Positions 45,577-58,306 of a stretch of 64,000 bases of DNA are shown piece after piece. The notes beneath the pieces are model-generated. The model was not told the DNA's origin. It saw nothing but the letters and a program-made list of their open reading frames with translations, and did not search any database. The DNA comes from Microbacterium sp. nov. GSS16 (GTDB taxonomy: Bacteria > Actinomycetota > Actinomycetes > Actinomycetales > Microbacteriaceae), in NCBI RefSeq assembly GCF_028198145.1, contig NZ_CP116338.1, positions 1,922,001 to 1,986,000 of the forward strand, written 5' to 3'. A program made the position numbers and the translations under genes. Positions within the stretch are counted from its first letter, which is position 1; every line of letters starts with the position of its first letter.

Positions 45577-47031
45577 ATGACTAGCGCAACGACCGCCCCG
45601 GCCACCAAGCAGGTCGCGATCAACGACATCGGCTCTGCTGAGGACTTCCTGGCCGCGGTCGAGAAGACCCTGAAGTTCTTCAACGACGGCGACATCATCG
45701 AAGGCACGATCGTCAAGATCGACCGCGATGAGGTTCTGCTCGACGTCGGCTACAAGACCGAGGGTGTCATCCCCTCGCGCGAGCTCTCCATCAAGCACGA
45801 CGTCGACCCCAACGAGGTCGTCGCCGTCGGCGACCAGGTCGAGGCCCTCGTTCTCCAGAAGGAGGACAAGGAAGGCCGTCTGATCCTCTCCAAGAAGCGC
45901 GCACAGTACGAGCGCGCCTGGGGCGACGTCGAGAAGATCAAGGAGAACGACGGGGTCGTCACCGGCACCGTCATCGAGGTCGTCAAGGGTGGCCTCATCG
46001 TCGACATCGGCCTGCGTGGCTTCCTGCCCGCGTCGCTCATCGAGCTGCGCCGCGTCCGCGACCTCACCCCGTACCTCGGTCAGGAGCTCGAGGCGAAGAT
46101 CCTCGAACTCGACAAGAACCGCAACAACGTGGTGCTCAGCCGCCGCGCCCTGCTCGAGCAGACCCAGTCGGAGTCGCGCACCACGTTCCTGAACAACCTG
46201 CACAAGGGTCAGGTCCGCAAGGGTGTCGTGTCGTCGATCGTCAACTTCGGTGCGTTCGTCGACCTGGGCGGCGTGGACGGTCTCGTGCACGTCTCCGAGC
46301 TGTCGTGGAAGCACATCGAGCACGCCTCCGAGGTCGTCGAGGTGGGCCAGGAGGTCACCGTCGAGATCCTCGAGGTCGACCTCGACCGCGAGCGCGTCTC
46401 GCTGTCGCTGAAGGCCACCCAGGAGGACCCGTGGCAGGTCTTCGCCCGCACCCACGCGATCGGCCAGATCGCACCGGGCAAGGTCACCAAGCTCGTTCCG
46501 TTCGGTGCGTTCGTGCGCGTCGCAGACGGCATCGAGGGCCTCGTGCACATCTCGGAGCTCTCCAGCAAGCACGTCGAGCTGGCTGAGCAGGTCGTCTCGG
46601 TCGGCGAAGAGGTCTTCGTCAAGGTCATCGACATCGACCTCGAGCGTCGCCGCATCTCGCTGTCGCTGAAGCAGGCCAACGAGTCTGTCGACCCCAACGG
46701 CACCGAGTTCGACCCGGCTCTGTACGGCATGCTCGCCGAGTACGACGAGAACGGCGAGTACAAGTACCCGGAGGGCTTCGACGCCGAGACCGGTGCCTGG
46801 AAGGAAGGCTTCGACGCTCAGCGCGAGGCCTGGGAGCAGGAGTACGCCGCTGCGCAGGCTCGCTGGGAGGCGCACAAGGCTCAGGTCGTCAAGGCCGCCG
46901 AGGCCGAGGCCGCCGCGGGCGACGACTTCGGCGCTCAGACGTTCTCGACCGACTCGACCGGTGCCGGCACGCTGGCCGACGACGAGGCTCTCGCCGCGCT
47001 GCGCGAGAAGCTCTCGGGTGGCAACAGCTGA
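45577..47031 (+). CDS. rpsA: 30S ribosomal protein S1
   Basis: 484 residues with four S1 RNA-binding domains (starting near residues 36, 122, 207 and 292; e.g. IIEGTIVKIDRDEVLLDVGY and KGVVSSIVNFGAFVDLGGVD). A long acidic C-terminal tail follows (DENGEYKYPEGFD onwards) in which the actinobacterial fifth-domain region is replaced by charged helix. Helps mRNA binding to the 30S subunit. ATG at 45577 with AAGGA upstream; earlier in-frame codons would run through the leader hairpins. Confidence 0.96.
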   Translation: MTSATTAPATKQVAINDIGSAEDFLAAVEKTLKFFNDGDIIEGTIVKIDRDEVLLDVGYKTEGVIPSRELSIKHDVDPNEVVAVGDQVEALVLQKEDKEGRLILSKKRAQYERAWGDVEKIKENDGVVTGTVIEVVKGGLIVDIGLRGFLPASLIELRRVRDLTPYLGQELEAKILELDKNRNNVVLSRRALLEQTQSESRTTFLNNLHKGQVRKGVVSSIVNFGAFVDLGGVDGLVHVSELSWKHIEHASEVVEVGQEVTVEILEVDLDRERVSLSLKATQEDPWQVFARTHAIGQIAPGKVTKLVPFGAFVRVADGIEGLVHISELSSKHVELAEQVVSVGEEVFVKVIDIDLERRRISLSLKQANESVDPNGTEFDPALYGMLAEYDENGEYKYPEGFDAETGAWKEGFDAQREAWEQEYAAAQARWEAHKAQVVKAAEAEAAAGDDFGAQTFSTDSTGAGTLADDEALAALREKLSGGNS

Positions 47032-47049
47032 TCACCGATCACCTCTGAT

Positions 47050-47079
47050 GCGGGCCGTCACCTTCGGGTGGCGGCCCGC
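47050..47079 (+). terminator. Terminator-like hairpin after rpsA
   Basis: GCGGGCCG / CGGCCCGC stem extended by CACC/GGTG around a TTCG tetraloop. Very stable, with only a short CTTCG after it rather than a T-run. Confidence 0.65.
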
Positions 47080-47113
47080 TTCGCGTCTCCGCGGCGCAGA
47101 AGTCGCCGCGTGA

Positions 47114-47119
47114 CAGGAT
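47114..47119 (+). promoter_or_regulatory. -10-like element of coaE
   Basis: CAGGAT, 6 bases before ATG at 47126. The intervening GGGAGG is too close to serve as RBS. Confidence 0.4.
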
Positions 47120-47125
47120 GGGAGG

Positions 47126-47725
47126 ATGCCACTTATCGCACTCACCGGCGGCATCGCCTCGGGAAAGTCGACCGTAGCCGGCCGTCTCGCCGAACGCGGC
47201 GCAGTCGTCATCGACGCCGACGCGATCGTGCGCGAGGTGCAGCAGCCGGGGGGACCGGTTCTGACGGCGATCGCGGACGCCTTCGGGGCGGATGTCATCG
47301 CCGCCGACGGGTCGCTGGACCGCGCAGCGCTCGGAGCGAGGGTGTTCGGCGATCAGGTCGCGCTGGCCAGGCTGAACGCTCTCGTGCATCCGGCCGTGAG
47401 GCAGGAGTCCCAGCGGCGATTCGAGGAGGCCCTCGCGGCGGACGATGCCGCGGTGGTCGTGTACGACGTGCCGCTGCTGGTCGAGGCCAGGATCGACGAC
47501 CCCTGGGACCTGATCGTCGTCGCGGACGCGCCGGCCGGTGTGCGCGAGCGCAGGCTCGTGGAGCTGCGGGGCCTGACGGAGGCGGACGCGCGAGCGCGCA
47601 TCGAGTCGCAGGTGTCTGACGAGTCGAGACGTGCGATCGCGGATGTCGTGATCGACACCTCGGGAACGCTGCAGCATACGCAGGAGCAGGTCGACCGGCT
47701 GTGGGAGCGGCTCACCGCTGAGTGA
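47126..47725 (+). CDS. coaE: Dephospho-CoA kinase
   Basis: 199-residue P-loop kinase for the last step of coenzyme A synthesis. Walker A ALTGGIASGKSTV at residues 4-16, DADAIVREVQQPG, HPAVRQE and the lid-region YDVPLLVEARIDD are typical. Follows rpsA as in M. tuberculosis (Rv1630/Rv1631), but without the fused GrpB-like domain found there. Confidence 0.95.
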   Translation: MPLIALTGGIASGKSTVAGRLAERGAVVIDADAIVREVQQPGGPVLTAIADAFGADVIAADGSLDRAALGARVFGDQVALARLNALVHPAVRQESQRRFEEALAADDAAVVVYDVPLLVEARIDDPWDLIVVADAPAGVRERRLVELRGLTEADARARIESQVSDESRRAIADVVIDTSGTLQHTQEQVDRLWERLTAE

Positions 47726-47773
47726 TCGTACCCAGCCAGCCCTGCCGCGGAATGCGATCCGCCGCGGGTGCCG

Positions 47774-48370
47774 CTAGGTCGTCGCCCCTTCACGGCGTCG
47801 TGCCCGCCGTCTGCGCACGAGGATGACGGCGGCGACGGCGAGGCCGATGAGCAGGACGAGTGCGAGCACCGGAACGACGATGGCTGCTGCGGCCAGCGCG
47901 AACGACGCGCCGTCCTCGACGGTGCTCAGCACGGGGGCCGCGAGGCCTGCCGTCGCGGTGTTGGCGGCCACGCGGCCGGTGGCTTTGACGACATGAACGA
48001 CCAGCGCGATGGCGATGCCGGCGACGATCGGCGCCCACGTGCTCTCGGTGAAGAAGGTCGACGGGTCGTCGACCGCCACCGTCTGAGCGCTGGATCCGGC
48101 TCCGAAGGCGATGCCGCCCGACGCCGGGCGCAGGACGCTCTGCACGATATCGTTCACCGAGTCCAGCGCCGGGACCTTGTCGGCCACGATCTCGAGCACG
48201 AGCAGGGCTCCGACGATCCACAGGGCGATATCGCTCGACAGCCAGGCCCAGCCGCCCGGGAGGTCGACGGCCGGAATAAGGCGGTCGGACAGACCGAGCA
48301 GGAACAGGGGCATCCAGGCGTTCAGCCCGGCGGACGCAGCCAGGCTGCTGCCGATGATGAACTCGATCAC
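47774..48370 (-). CDS. DUF4126 family membrane protein
   Basis: 198 residues, predicted four or five transmembrane helices, with the family start MIEFIIGSSLAASAGLNAWM followed by PLFLLGLSDR and the internal DSVNDIVQSVLRPASGGIAF. A very basic C-terminus (RRRRARRREG) follows the last helix. Function unknown. GTG start 6 bases after TAGGGT. Converges with coaE, diverges from uvrB. Confidence 0.87.
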   Translation of the reverse strand: MIEFIIGSSLAASAGLNAWMPLFLLGLSDRLIPAVDLPGGWAWLSSDIALWIVGALLVLEIVADKVPALDSVNDIVQSVLRPASGGIAFGAGSSAQTVAVDDPSTFFTESTWAPIVAGIAIALVVHVVKATGRVAANTATAGLAAPVLSTVEDGASFALAAAAIVVPVLALVLLIGLAVAAVILVRRRRARRREGATT

Positions 48371-48376
48371 GGTTAC

Positions 48377-48382
48377 ACCCTA
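48377..48382 (-). promoter_or_regulatory. -10 element of the DUF4126 gene
   Basis: TAGGGT on the minus strand, 6 bases before GTG at 48370. Confidence 0.5.
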
Positions 48383-48436
48383 CGGCGGCGCCCCCGCGGC
48401 GGCGGACGATCCGCGCCCGATGTCGGCGGCCACTCG

Positions 48437-48442
48437 TAGGCT
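48437..48442 (+). promoter_or_regulatory. -10 element of uvrB
   Basis: TAGGCT, 6 bases before ATG at 48449. No actinobacterial LexA box (TCGAAC-N4-GTTCGA) is seen nearby. Confidence 0.6.
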
Positions 48443-48448
48443 GGACGT

Positions 48449-50518
<2,070 letters not shown>

Positions 50519-50544
50519 ACCCGGGCCGCAGTGCACGAGCCGGG

Positions 50545-50787
50545 TCAGGGGCAGTGCACCAGCGGCTTCGGGCCGCTGCGGTCGATGCTGTGCTGGTTCA
50601 TCGGCGCGCCGCACAGCGGGCATGCGCGCTCCGCGCGCTCGGCCGCGCTGGGCGGAAGCGTCGGCTCATACGGACCGACCGAGGCGGGGCCGGCGAAGCG
50701 GATCAGATTGCTGTTGAACCAGGCGTAGAGTCCGCCCGCCTCGCGGATGCGGGTGCGCAGCGGAACATGATCGGAGTCCTTGGCCAT
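50545..50787 (-). CDS. Small protein with a C-terminal CxxC-type zinc-ribbon-like end
   Basis: 80 residues, not assigned to a function. N-terminal VPLRTRIREAGGLYAWFNSN and LIRFAGPASVGPYEP look strongly conserved in character. The C-terminus has CPLCGAPMNQH...HCP, a possible Zn site of three Cys and one or two His. Divergent from an OhrR-type regulator whose candidate operator covers this gene's -10 box, so it is probably under redox control (inference). ATG start, leaderless pattern. Confidence 0.75.
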   Translation of the reverse strand: MAKDSDHVPLRTRIREAGGLYAWFNSNLIRFAGPASVGPYEPTLPPSAAERAERACPLCGAPMNQHSIDRSGPKPLVHCP

Positions 50788-50791
50788 ACCG

Positions 50792-50803
50792 TTAGTGTAC
50801 TAA
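50792..50803. promoter_or_regulatory. Candidate OhrR/MarR operator
   Basis: Dyad TTAGT-GT-ACTAA in the 42-base gap between the zinc-ribbon gene and the OhrR gene. It covers the minus-strand -10 (TACACT, 50794-50799) and ends 13 bases before the plus-strand -10. It is unlike the B. subtilis OhrR operator sequence. Confidence 0.5.
50794..50799 (-). promoter_or_regulatory. -10 element of the zinc-ribbon gene
   Basis: TACACT on the minus strand, 6 bases before ATG at 50787; buried inside the dyad. Confidence 0.5.
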
Positions 50804-50816
50804 ATATCTCTGGGCG

Positions 50817-50822
50817 TACAAT
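50817..50822 (+). promoter_or_regulatory. -10 element of the OhrR-type gene
   Basis: TACAAT, 7 bases before ATG at 50830; leaderless pattern. Confidence 0.5.
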
Positions 50823-50829
50823 CGGAGAC

Positions 50830-51273
50830 ATGACCACCGACGACGACCTGCTTCGGCTCGAGAACCAGCTCTGCTTCGCCATGGTCACCGCGGCGCGCAA
50901 CGTCGTCGCGGTCTATCGGCCCATCCTCGAGCCGCTCGGGCTGACGCACCCGCAGTACCTCGTGATGCTCGCCCTGTGGGAGCGCTCGCCGCGCTCCCTC
51001 ACCGACCTGTCCGCAGAGCTCGCCCTCGAACCGGCCAGCGCCTCGCCTCTGGTCAAACGGCTCGAGAAGGACGGACTCGTCGAACGTGCGCGCAGCACCG
51101 CAGACGAGCGCCGTCTCGACATCACCCTCACCGACGCCGGTCGGGCGCTGCGAGCCAGAGCGATCGATGTGCCCCATGCCGTCATGGCCGCTGTCGGCAC
51201 GGGCATCGATGAAGCCGCCTCGCTCAGGGACGCACTCAAGCCGTTCGCGGGTCGGACGACGGCGGATCTCTGA
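50830..51273 (+). CDS. OhrR-type MarR family redox regulator
   Basis: 147-residue winged-helix repressor. LENQLCFAM places a single cysteine at residue 15, exactly the peroxide-sensing Cys15 of Bacillus subtilis OhrR; Tyr29 is also kept, while Tyr19 and Tyr40 of that protein are Val and His here. PILEPLGLTHPQYLVMLALW and the wing KRLEKDGLVERARSTADERR are typical. No second Cys, so a one-Cys sensor that would need a small thiol to complete oxidation (family knowledge). The ohr gene usually paired with OhrR is absent; a small zinc-ribbon gene faces it instead. ATG at 50830 follows TACAAT at 7 bases. Confidence 0.88.
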   Translation: MTTDDDLLRLENQLCFAMVTAARNVVAVYRPILEPLGLTHPQYLVMLALWERSPRSLTDLSAELALEPASASPLVKRLEKDGLVERARSTADERRLDITLTDAGRALRARAIDVPHAVMAAVGTGIDEAASLRDALKPFAGRTTADL

Positions 51274-51289
51274 GCGGGTCGACGCCCGC
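51274..51289 (+). terminator. Weak hairpin after the OhrR-type gene
   Basis: GCGGG-tcgacg-CCCGC immediately after the stop codon; short stem, no T-run. May mark the end of the regulator transcript. Confidence 0.3.
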
Positions 51290-51314
51290 TTCCGCGCCGA
51301 CGACGGCGAACACC

Positions 51315-51320
51315 TAGGCT
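51315..51320 (+). promoter_or_regulatory. -10 element of the DUF4129-MoxR-DUF58 operon
   Basis: TAGGCT, 7 bases before ATG at 51328; leaderless pattern. Confidence 0.6.
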
Positions 51321-51327
51321 GACTGAC

Positions 51328-52065
51328 ATGACGGTCAGCGCGGAACGGGGTCGACGATCGGCCCCGCCCCGCGCACGCGCTGGGTCTCTGCTGATGCATG
51401 CCGGGGTGCTCGGCCTGTTCCTCGTCGTCATCGCCGCGACGGCTCTGGCGGGACGCCCCGTGGTCACCGGTGGGATCCTCGACTTCGCTCCGCGGCAAGC
51501 GCCGACCGCGCCGCAGACGCTGACAGCCGCCCCGTCTCCGCCACCGCCCGAGCCGTCGGAGCCGAACCCGGTCATCATCATCATCGGCATCGCGCTGCTC
51601 GTGTTCGTCGCAGTCGTGGTGATCATCGTGCTGGTGCGCCTGATCCGGGCGCTCATCGCCGCGCTCCGCCACCGGATGCGCGCGCTGCCCGATCCCGCAG
51701 GAACAGAAGTCGAGGCGGCGATCGAACCCGCCCACCAAGAGACGGTGGACGCGCCGACGGTGCTGCGCGGCATCGCGGCCGCCCTGTCGGCCGTGACGAA
51801 GCGACGGGATCCGGGCGACGCGATCGTCGCCGCCTGGCTCGGCCTCGAGGAGACGGCGTCCGATGCCGGCGCGGGTCGCGGTCGGGCCGAGACTCCCGCC
51901 GAGTTCACCCTGCGAATCCTGCTCACCCGTCCCGGAATCGATGAGCCCGCACAGCGCCTGCTGAACCTGTACGAGCAGGTTCGATTCGGAGGTCACCAGC
52001 CGACGGAGGCGATGCGCGACGACGCAGCCCGCACCCTCGCCGAGATCGAGCGAGGATGGCGGTGA
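51328..52065 (+). CDS. DUF4129 domain membrane protein
   Basis: 245 residues. It has an N-terminal transmembrane helix (about 25-42), a short Pro-rich extracytoplasmic loop, a second helix (VIIIIGIALLVFVAVVVIIV, about 82-102) and a cytoplasmic DUF4129 domain (DPGDAIVAAWLGLEETASDA, ETPAEFTLRILL, LLNLYEQVRFGG). The family accompanies MoxR ATPases and DUF58 proteins. First gene of a five-gene operon with start/stop overlaps. Confidence 0.88.
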   Translation: MTVSAERGRRSAPPRARAGSLLMHAGVLGLFLVVIAATALAGRPVVTGGILDFAPRQAPTAPQTLTAAPSPPPPEPSEPNPVIIIIGIALLVFVAVVVIIVLVRLIRALIAALRHRMRALPDPAGTEVEAAIEPAHQETVDAPTVLRGIAAALSAVTKRRDPGDAIVAAWLGLEETASDAGAGRGRAETPAEFTLRILLTRPGIDEPAQRLLNLYEQVRFGGHQPTEAMRDDAARTLAEIERGWR

Positions 52066-52592
52066 GAGCAGTTCGACGGGCCGTGCTCCCCACTGTGATC
52101 GGCGCCATCGGCGCCGGCGTGCTCCATGTGCTCGGAGTGCAGAGCATCTTCGCGTGGGGGTGGGCGATCGCCGCAGCGACGGTCACGCTGCTGACCGGCA
52201 TCCGGATGCCGGACGATCCCCGCTTCGACGCGCCCGGGCGTCCGCCGGACCCGCGCTACGTCGGATCGGAGATCTCGCGGCTGGCCTGGGCGATCAACCC
52301 GCAGACCGACACGGCGAACGAGGCGGTCACCCGTCGAGTGCGGGCGACGCTGCGTCGTCGCCTCGGACGGCTGGGTGTCGACACCGAAGACGATGCGCAC
52401 AGCGCGGCGGTCGACCGGCATCTCGGTCCCGGGCTGTGGCAGCGCCTGAACGGGCGGCGCACGACGGTGCGCGACATCCGCGACGGGCTGGACGCTGCCG
52501 AGCGGCTCGAGCAGCTCGCGGCGCCGCTCCCGCAGCAGATCGTGCAGCCATCACTCGCGGATCAACCACGACAGGGAGAGAGAACCGGATGA
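52056..52592 (+). CDS. Small membrane protein of the MoxR operon
   Basis: 178 residues, no recognised domain. Two adjacent hydrophobic segments near the N-terminus (about 10-28 and 31-49), then a soluble Arg-rich part (RRVRATLRRRLGRLGVDTED, RHLGPGLWQRLNGRRTTVRD). Overlaps DUF4129 by 10 bases and moxR by 4 (ATGA), so it belongs to the module and is probably an accessory subunit. Confidence 0.75.
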   Translation: MAVRAVRRAVLPTVIGAIGAGVLHVLGVQSIFAWGWAIAAATVTLLTGIRMPDDPRFDAPGRPPDPRYVGSEISRLAWAINPQTDTANEAVTRRVRATLRRRLGRLGVDTEDDAHSAAVDRHLGPGLWQRLNGRRTTVRDIRDGLDAAERLEQLAAPLPQQIVQPSLADQPRQGERTG

Positions 52593-53554
52593 ACTTCGAC
52601 GACATCGCCGAGACCGGCCGACGCATCCGCGCTGCGGTCGGCAGCGTCGTGGTGGGCATGGAAGGGCCGCTCGAGATCGCTCTCGCGACGATCCTCGCAG
52701 GCGGGCATGTCCTCTTCGAAGACGTGCCGGGGCTCGGCAAGACCGTCGCGGCGCGCAGCCTGGCATCCGCCCTCGGTCTCTCGTTCCGGCGCCTGCAGTG
52801 CACGCCGGACATGCTGCCCGGAGACGTCACGGGGTCATACGTCTACGCACCCGACACGGGGGAGTTCGTGTTCCGACCCGGGCCGATCTTCACGGGACTG
52901 CTGCTCGCCGACGAGATCAACCGCACGACGCCGAAGACGCAGTCGGCGATGCTCGAGGCGATGGCGGAGCGCCAGGTGACGGTGGAGGGCAACAGCTTCC
53001 CGCTCGGCACGCCCTTCCACGTGATCGCCACGGCCAACCCGATCGAGTACGAGGGAACCTACGCACTGCCCGAGGCCCAACTGGATCGCTTCATGGTGCG
53101 TCTCGCGGTCGGCTATCCCGATGCGGAGGGGGAGACCGAGATCCTGCTCTCCCGCGTGCGGCGCCGCCAGGAGGCGGCGGAGGTCCCGGCGGTGCTCGAG
53201 CCCGGTGAGCTCGCGGAGCTGCAGCAGGCCGTCGAGCGAATCCATGTCGACCCCGACATCGCCGCGTACTGCGTCGCGCTAGCCGCGGCGACGCGTCACG
53301 CGCAGCACGTCGCGGTCGGCGCTTCGCCGCGCGGTTCGCAGGCGCTGCTTCTCATCGGTCGTGCGCTGGCCGCGCTCGACGGGCGGGACTTCGTGCGCCC
53401 CGATGACGTCAAGCGGGTCGCGGTGCCCGTACTCGCGCACCGGCTGACCCTGACACCTCAGGCGTGGGCTCAGGGCGTCGATCCCGCCGACGTCGTGCGT
53501 TCCGTCGTCGTCGGCGTGGCTGTGCCGCCCAGCATCTCCGCGGTGAGGACCTGA
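52589..53554 (+). CDS. MoxR family AAA+ ATPase
   Basis: 321 residues. Walker A EDVPGLGKTVAARS near residue 45, Walker B LLLADEINRTTPKTQSAML, sensor ATANPIEYEGTYALPEAQLD with the Arg finger, and the C-terminal lid (VGASPRGSQALLLIGRALAA). MoxR proteins act as chaperone-like ATPases with DUF58/VWA partners, here the next gene. The frame is open 145 codons upstream, but ATG at 52589 fits the family start. Confidence 0.94.
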   Translation: MNFDDIAETGRRIRAAVGSVVVGMEGPLEIALATILAGGHVLFEDVPGLGKTVAARSLASALGLSFRRLQCTPDMLPGDVTGSYVYAPDTGEFVFRPGPIFTGLLLADEINRTTPKTQSAMLEAMAERQVTVEGNSFPLGTPFHVIATANPIEYEGTYALPEAQLDRFMVRLAVGYPDAEGETEILLSRVRRRQEAAEVPAVLEPGELAELQQAVERIHVDPDIAAYCVALAAATRHAQHVAVGASPRGSQALLLIGRALAALDGRDFVRPDDVKRVAVPVLAHRLTLTPQAWAQGVDPADVVRSVVVGVAVPPSISAVRT

Positions 53555-53558
53555 GCGG

Positions 53559-54836
53559 ATGACGGTCTCGGCCACTGCCTCCTCACGGCTCAGCCCTGCG
53601 GTGCTGATGGGCATCGTCGGCGCGGTGACCGCGCCGGTCGTGGGTCTCCTGCTCGGCCGGGTCGACGTCATAACGGTCGGCCTGCCGCTGGCGCTGTGGG
53701 TCGTGCACGCGTTCCGGGTCGATGCAGCCGCCGTGGCCGTGGAGATCCACAAGCGCACCAGCGACGACCCCGGCTGGGTGCACGACGACATCCGGGTCGA
53801 ACCCGCAGCGGAGATCGTCGAGGTGTCGGTCGTCCAGTCCGATCGGCGTCGGCGACGCGTATTCGTCGCCGGAGGTGCCCGGATACGGGCATCCAGCCGT
53901 GCCCTGCACTCGGGTCCGCTGCGGTCGGTGGAGGCGGCGGCGCGTGCGCTCGCCGCCGACGGTGGCCGGCTCGGCCCGGCCTCGGAGAGCGTCGCGGTCG
54001 TGCATGCGGTGCCGGCAGCCGCCCCGCGGCTGACGCGGATGCCGGTCGCTCCCCGCCTCACCGGCCTGCACGGGTCTCATGAAGGAGCCAAGCCCGGTCA
54101 GGGAGGCGACTTCCGCGACATCCATCCGTTCGCACCGGGCGACGAACTGCGCCGCGTCGACTGGAAGGCGACCGCGCGAGCCGCACGCCGGCCGGGCGAG
54201 CTGCTGATCCGGCGCACGAACGCGCTCAGCGACGCGTCGGCCGTGATCGTGTTGGACACGGCCGACGATCTCGGATCCGTGGTCTCGACCTGGGGCACGA
54301 CAGATCTGCGGCGCAGCGGGGTCACCTCTCTCGACCACGCCCGGAGCGCCGCCCGGGCCATCGCCGAGGCGACCATCGCGCAGGGCGATCGCATCGCGTT
54401 CCACACTCTCGCCATCGACGGGCGGACGGTGCGCAGCGGCGGAGGCCGCAGACATCTGGCGCGGGTGCTCAGCGAGATCGCCTCGAGCGGTCGTGCAGGC
54501 GACGACTCGAGGTTCCGCCGAACCCCTCCCGTTCCGCACGGATCGATCATCCACGTGCTCTCCGTGTTCTTCGACGGAGCGGCCGCCGAGATCGCGCTGC
54601 GCTGGCGTGCGGTCGGACACCGCGTCGTCGCCGTGGACGTGCTGCCCGAACTCGATCTGCGTCGACTGAACCTGCAGCGCGAGCTCGCGCTGCAGGTGCT
54701 GCTCGCGGAGCGCCAGGACATGCTGCGCCGGCTGGAGGAGTCCGGCGTGGAGGTGGTCCGGTGGGACGGCGATCACGGCAGGGGATGGGCGGCGCTGTCC
54801 AGGGCGCGCGTGCGCGCCGGCGGAGCGTCGCGATGA
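53559..54836 (+). CDS. DUF58 (VWA-like) membrane protein
   Basis: 425 residues. It has two N-terminal hydrophobic segments (about 11-45), a beta-rich middle, and the DUF58 signature GGDFRDIHPFAPGDELRRVD followed by WKATARA, after which comes a VWA-like C-terminal domain with a MIDAS-like AVIVLDTADDLGS. Conserved partner of MoxR. 4-base gap from moxR; overlaps the next gene. Confidence 0.9.
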   Translation: MTVSATASSRLSPAVLMGIVGAVTAPVVGLLLGRVDVITVGLPLALWVVHAFRVDAAAVAVEIHKRTSDDPGWVHDDIRVEPAAEIVEVSVVQSDRRRRRVFVAGGARIRASSRALHSGPLRSVEAAARALAADGGRLGPASESVAVVHAVPAAAPRLTRMPVAPRLTGLHGSHEGAKPGQGGDFRDIHPFAPGDELRRVDWKATARAARRPGELLIRRTNALSDASAVIVLDTADDLGSVVSTWGTTDLRRSGVTSLDHARSAARAIAEATIAQGDRIAFHTLAIDGRTVRSGGGRRHLARVLSEIASSGRAGDDSRFRRTPPVPHGSIIHVLSVFFDGAAAEIALRWRAVGHRVVAVDVLPELDLRRLNLQRELALQVLLAERQDMLRRLEESGVEVVRWDGDHGRGWAALSRARVRAGGASR

Positions 54837-55414
54837 GAAGGGACGAGACGCTGAGGATCGGCCCGAGCGTGTCTGGCGCGCTGCTGCGTGTGCTCACGGC
54901 TCTCATGGTGGCGGCATCCGCGATGGCGATCGGCGCACCGCCGGTGTGGCTCGGCGTCGCGGCCGCTCTGGCGGTGTTCGGGGCACTGCTGCCGAGCCAG
55001 GGCGGCACCTGGCTGGCGGCAGGGGCTCTGGTCATCGTGCTCCTGCTCGAGGGGCCGGACGGAGGGCGAGCCGCGATCGTCGTCGCGGCGGTGCATGCGC
55101 TGCACGTCCTCGGCTCGCTTTCGCTGGTCGTGCCGGCGTCGGCGCGCGTGTCGCTCCGGGCGCTGCGGCCCACCGCGCTGCGCTTCGCGGCGATGCAGGC
55201 CGTGGGGCAGATCGTGCTGCACACGGGCATGGTCATCCCGGCAGCGGGTGCACTGCCGCTCGCGGTGATCGCGGGCGCGATCGCCGCGCTGACGCTGGCG
55301 CTCGGCATGCTGCGGATGCTCGATGCGAGCCGCACCAGCGCCTTCGCCCCTAGCGCCTCGCGTTCGCCCTCGGCTGATGCGGAGCCCGGTGTCGGTGGCC
55401 GCTCCTACACTTAA
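54833..55414 (+). CDS. Unrecognised membrane protein, end of MoxR operon
   Basis: 193 residues with five or six hydrophobic segments (e.g. [46 protein letters not shown]) and a polar Ser/Ala-rich tail. No known domain recognised. ATG overlaps the DUF58 stop by 4 bases. In place of the transglutaminase or VWA genes often found in such operons. Confidence 0.75.
   Translation: MRRDETLRIGPSVSGALLRVLTALMVAASAMAIGAPPVWLGVAAALAVFGALLPSQGGTWLAAGALVIVLLLEGPDGGRAAIVVAAVHALHVLGSLSLVVPASARVSLRALRPTALRFAAMQAVGQIVLHTGMVIPAAGALPLAVIAGAIAALTLALGMLRMLDASRTSAFAPSASRSPSADAEPGVGGRSYT
55406..55411 (+). promoter_or_regulatory. -10 element of uvrA, abutting the preceding stop
   Basis: TACACT lies in the last codons of the upstream gene; its stop codon follows at once and GTG at 55418 is 6 bases past the hexamer. 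Confidence 0.55.
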
Positions 55415-55417
55415 ACG

Positions 55418-58305
<2,888 letters not shown>

Positions 58306-58306
<1 letters not shown>

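Noticed and set aside
48371..48448. SOS (LexA) control of uvrB and uvrA
   Set aside because: No TCGAAC-N4-GTTCGA-like dyad lies before uvrB, uvrA or dnaE; their promoters look constitutive and leaderless.
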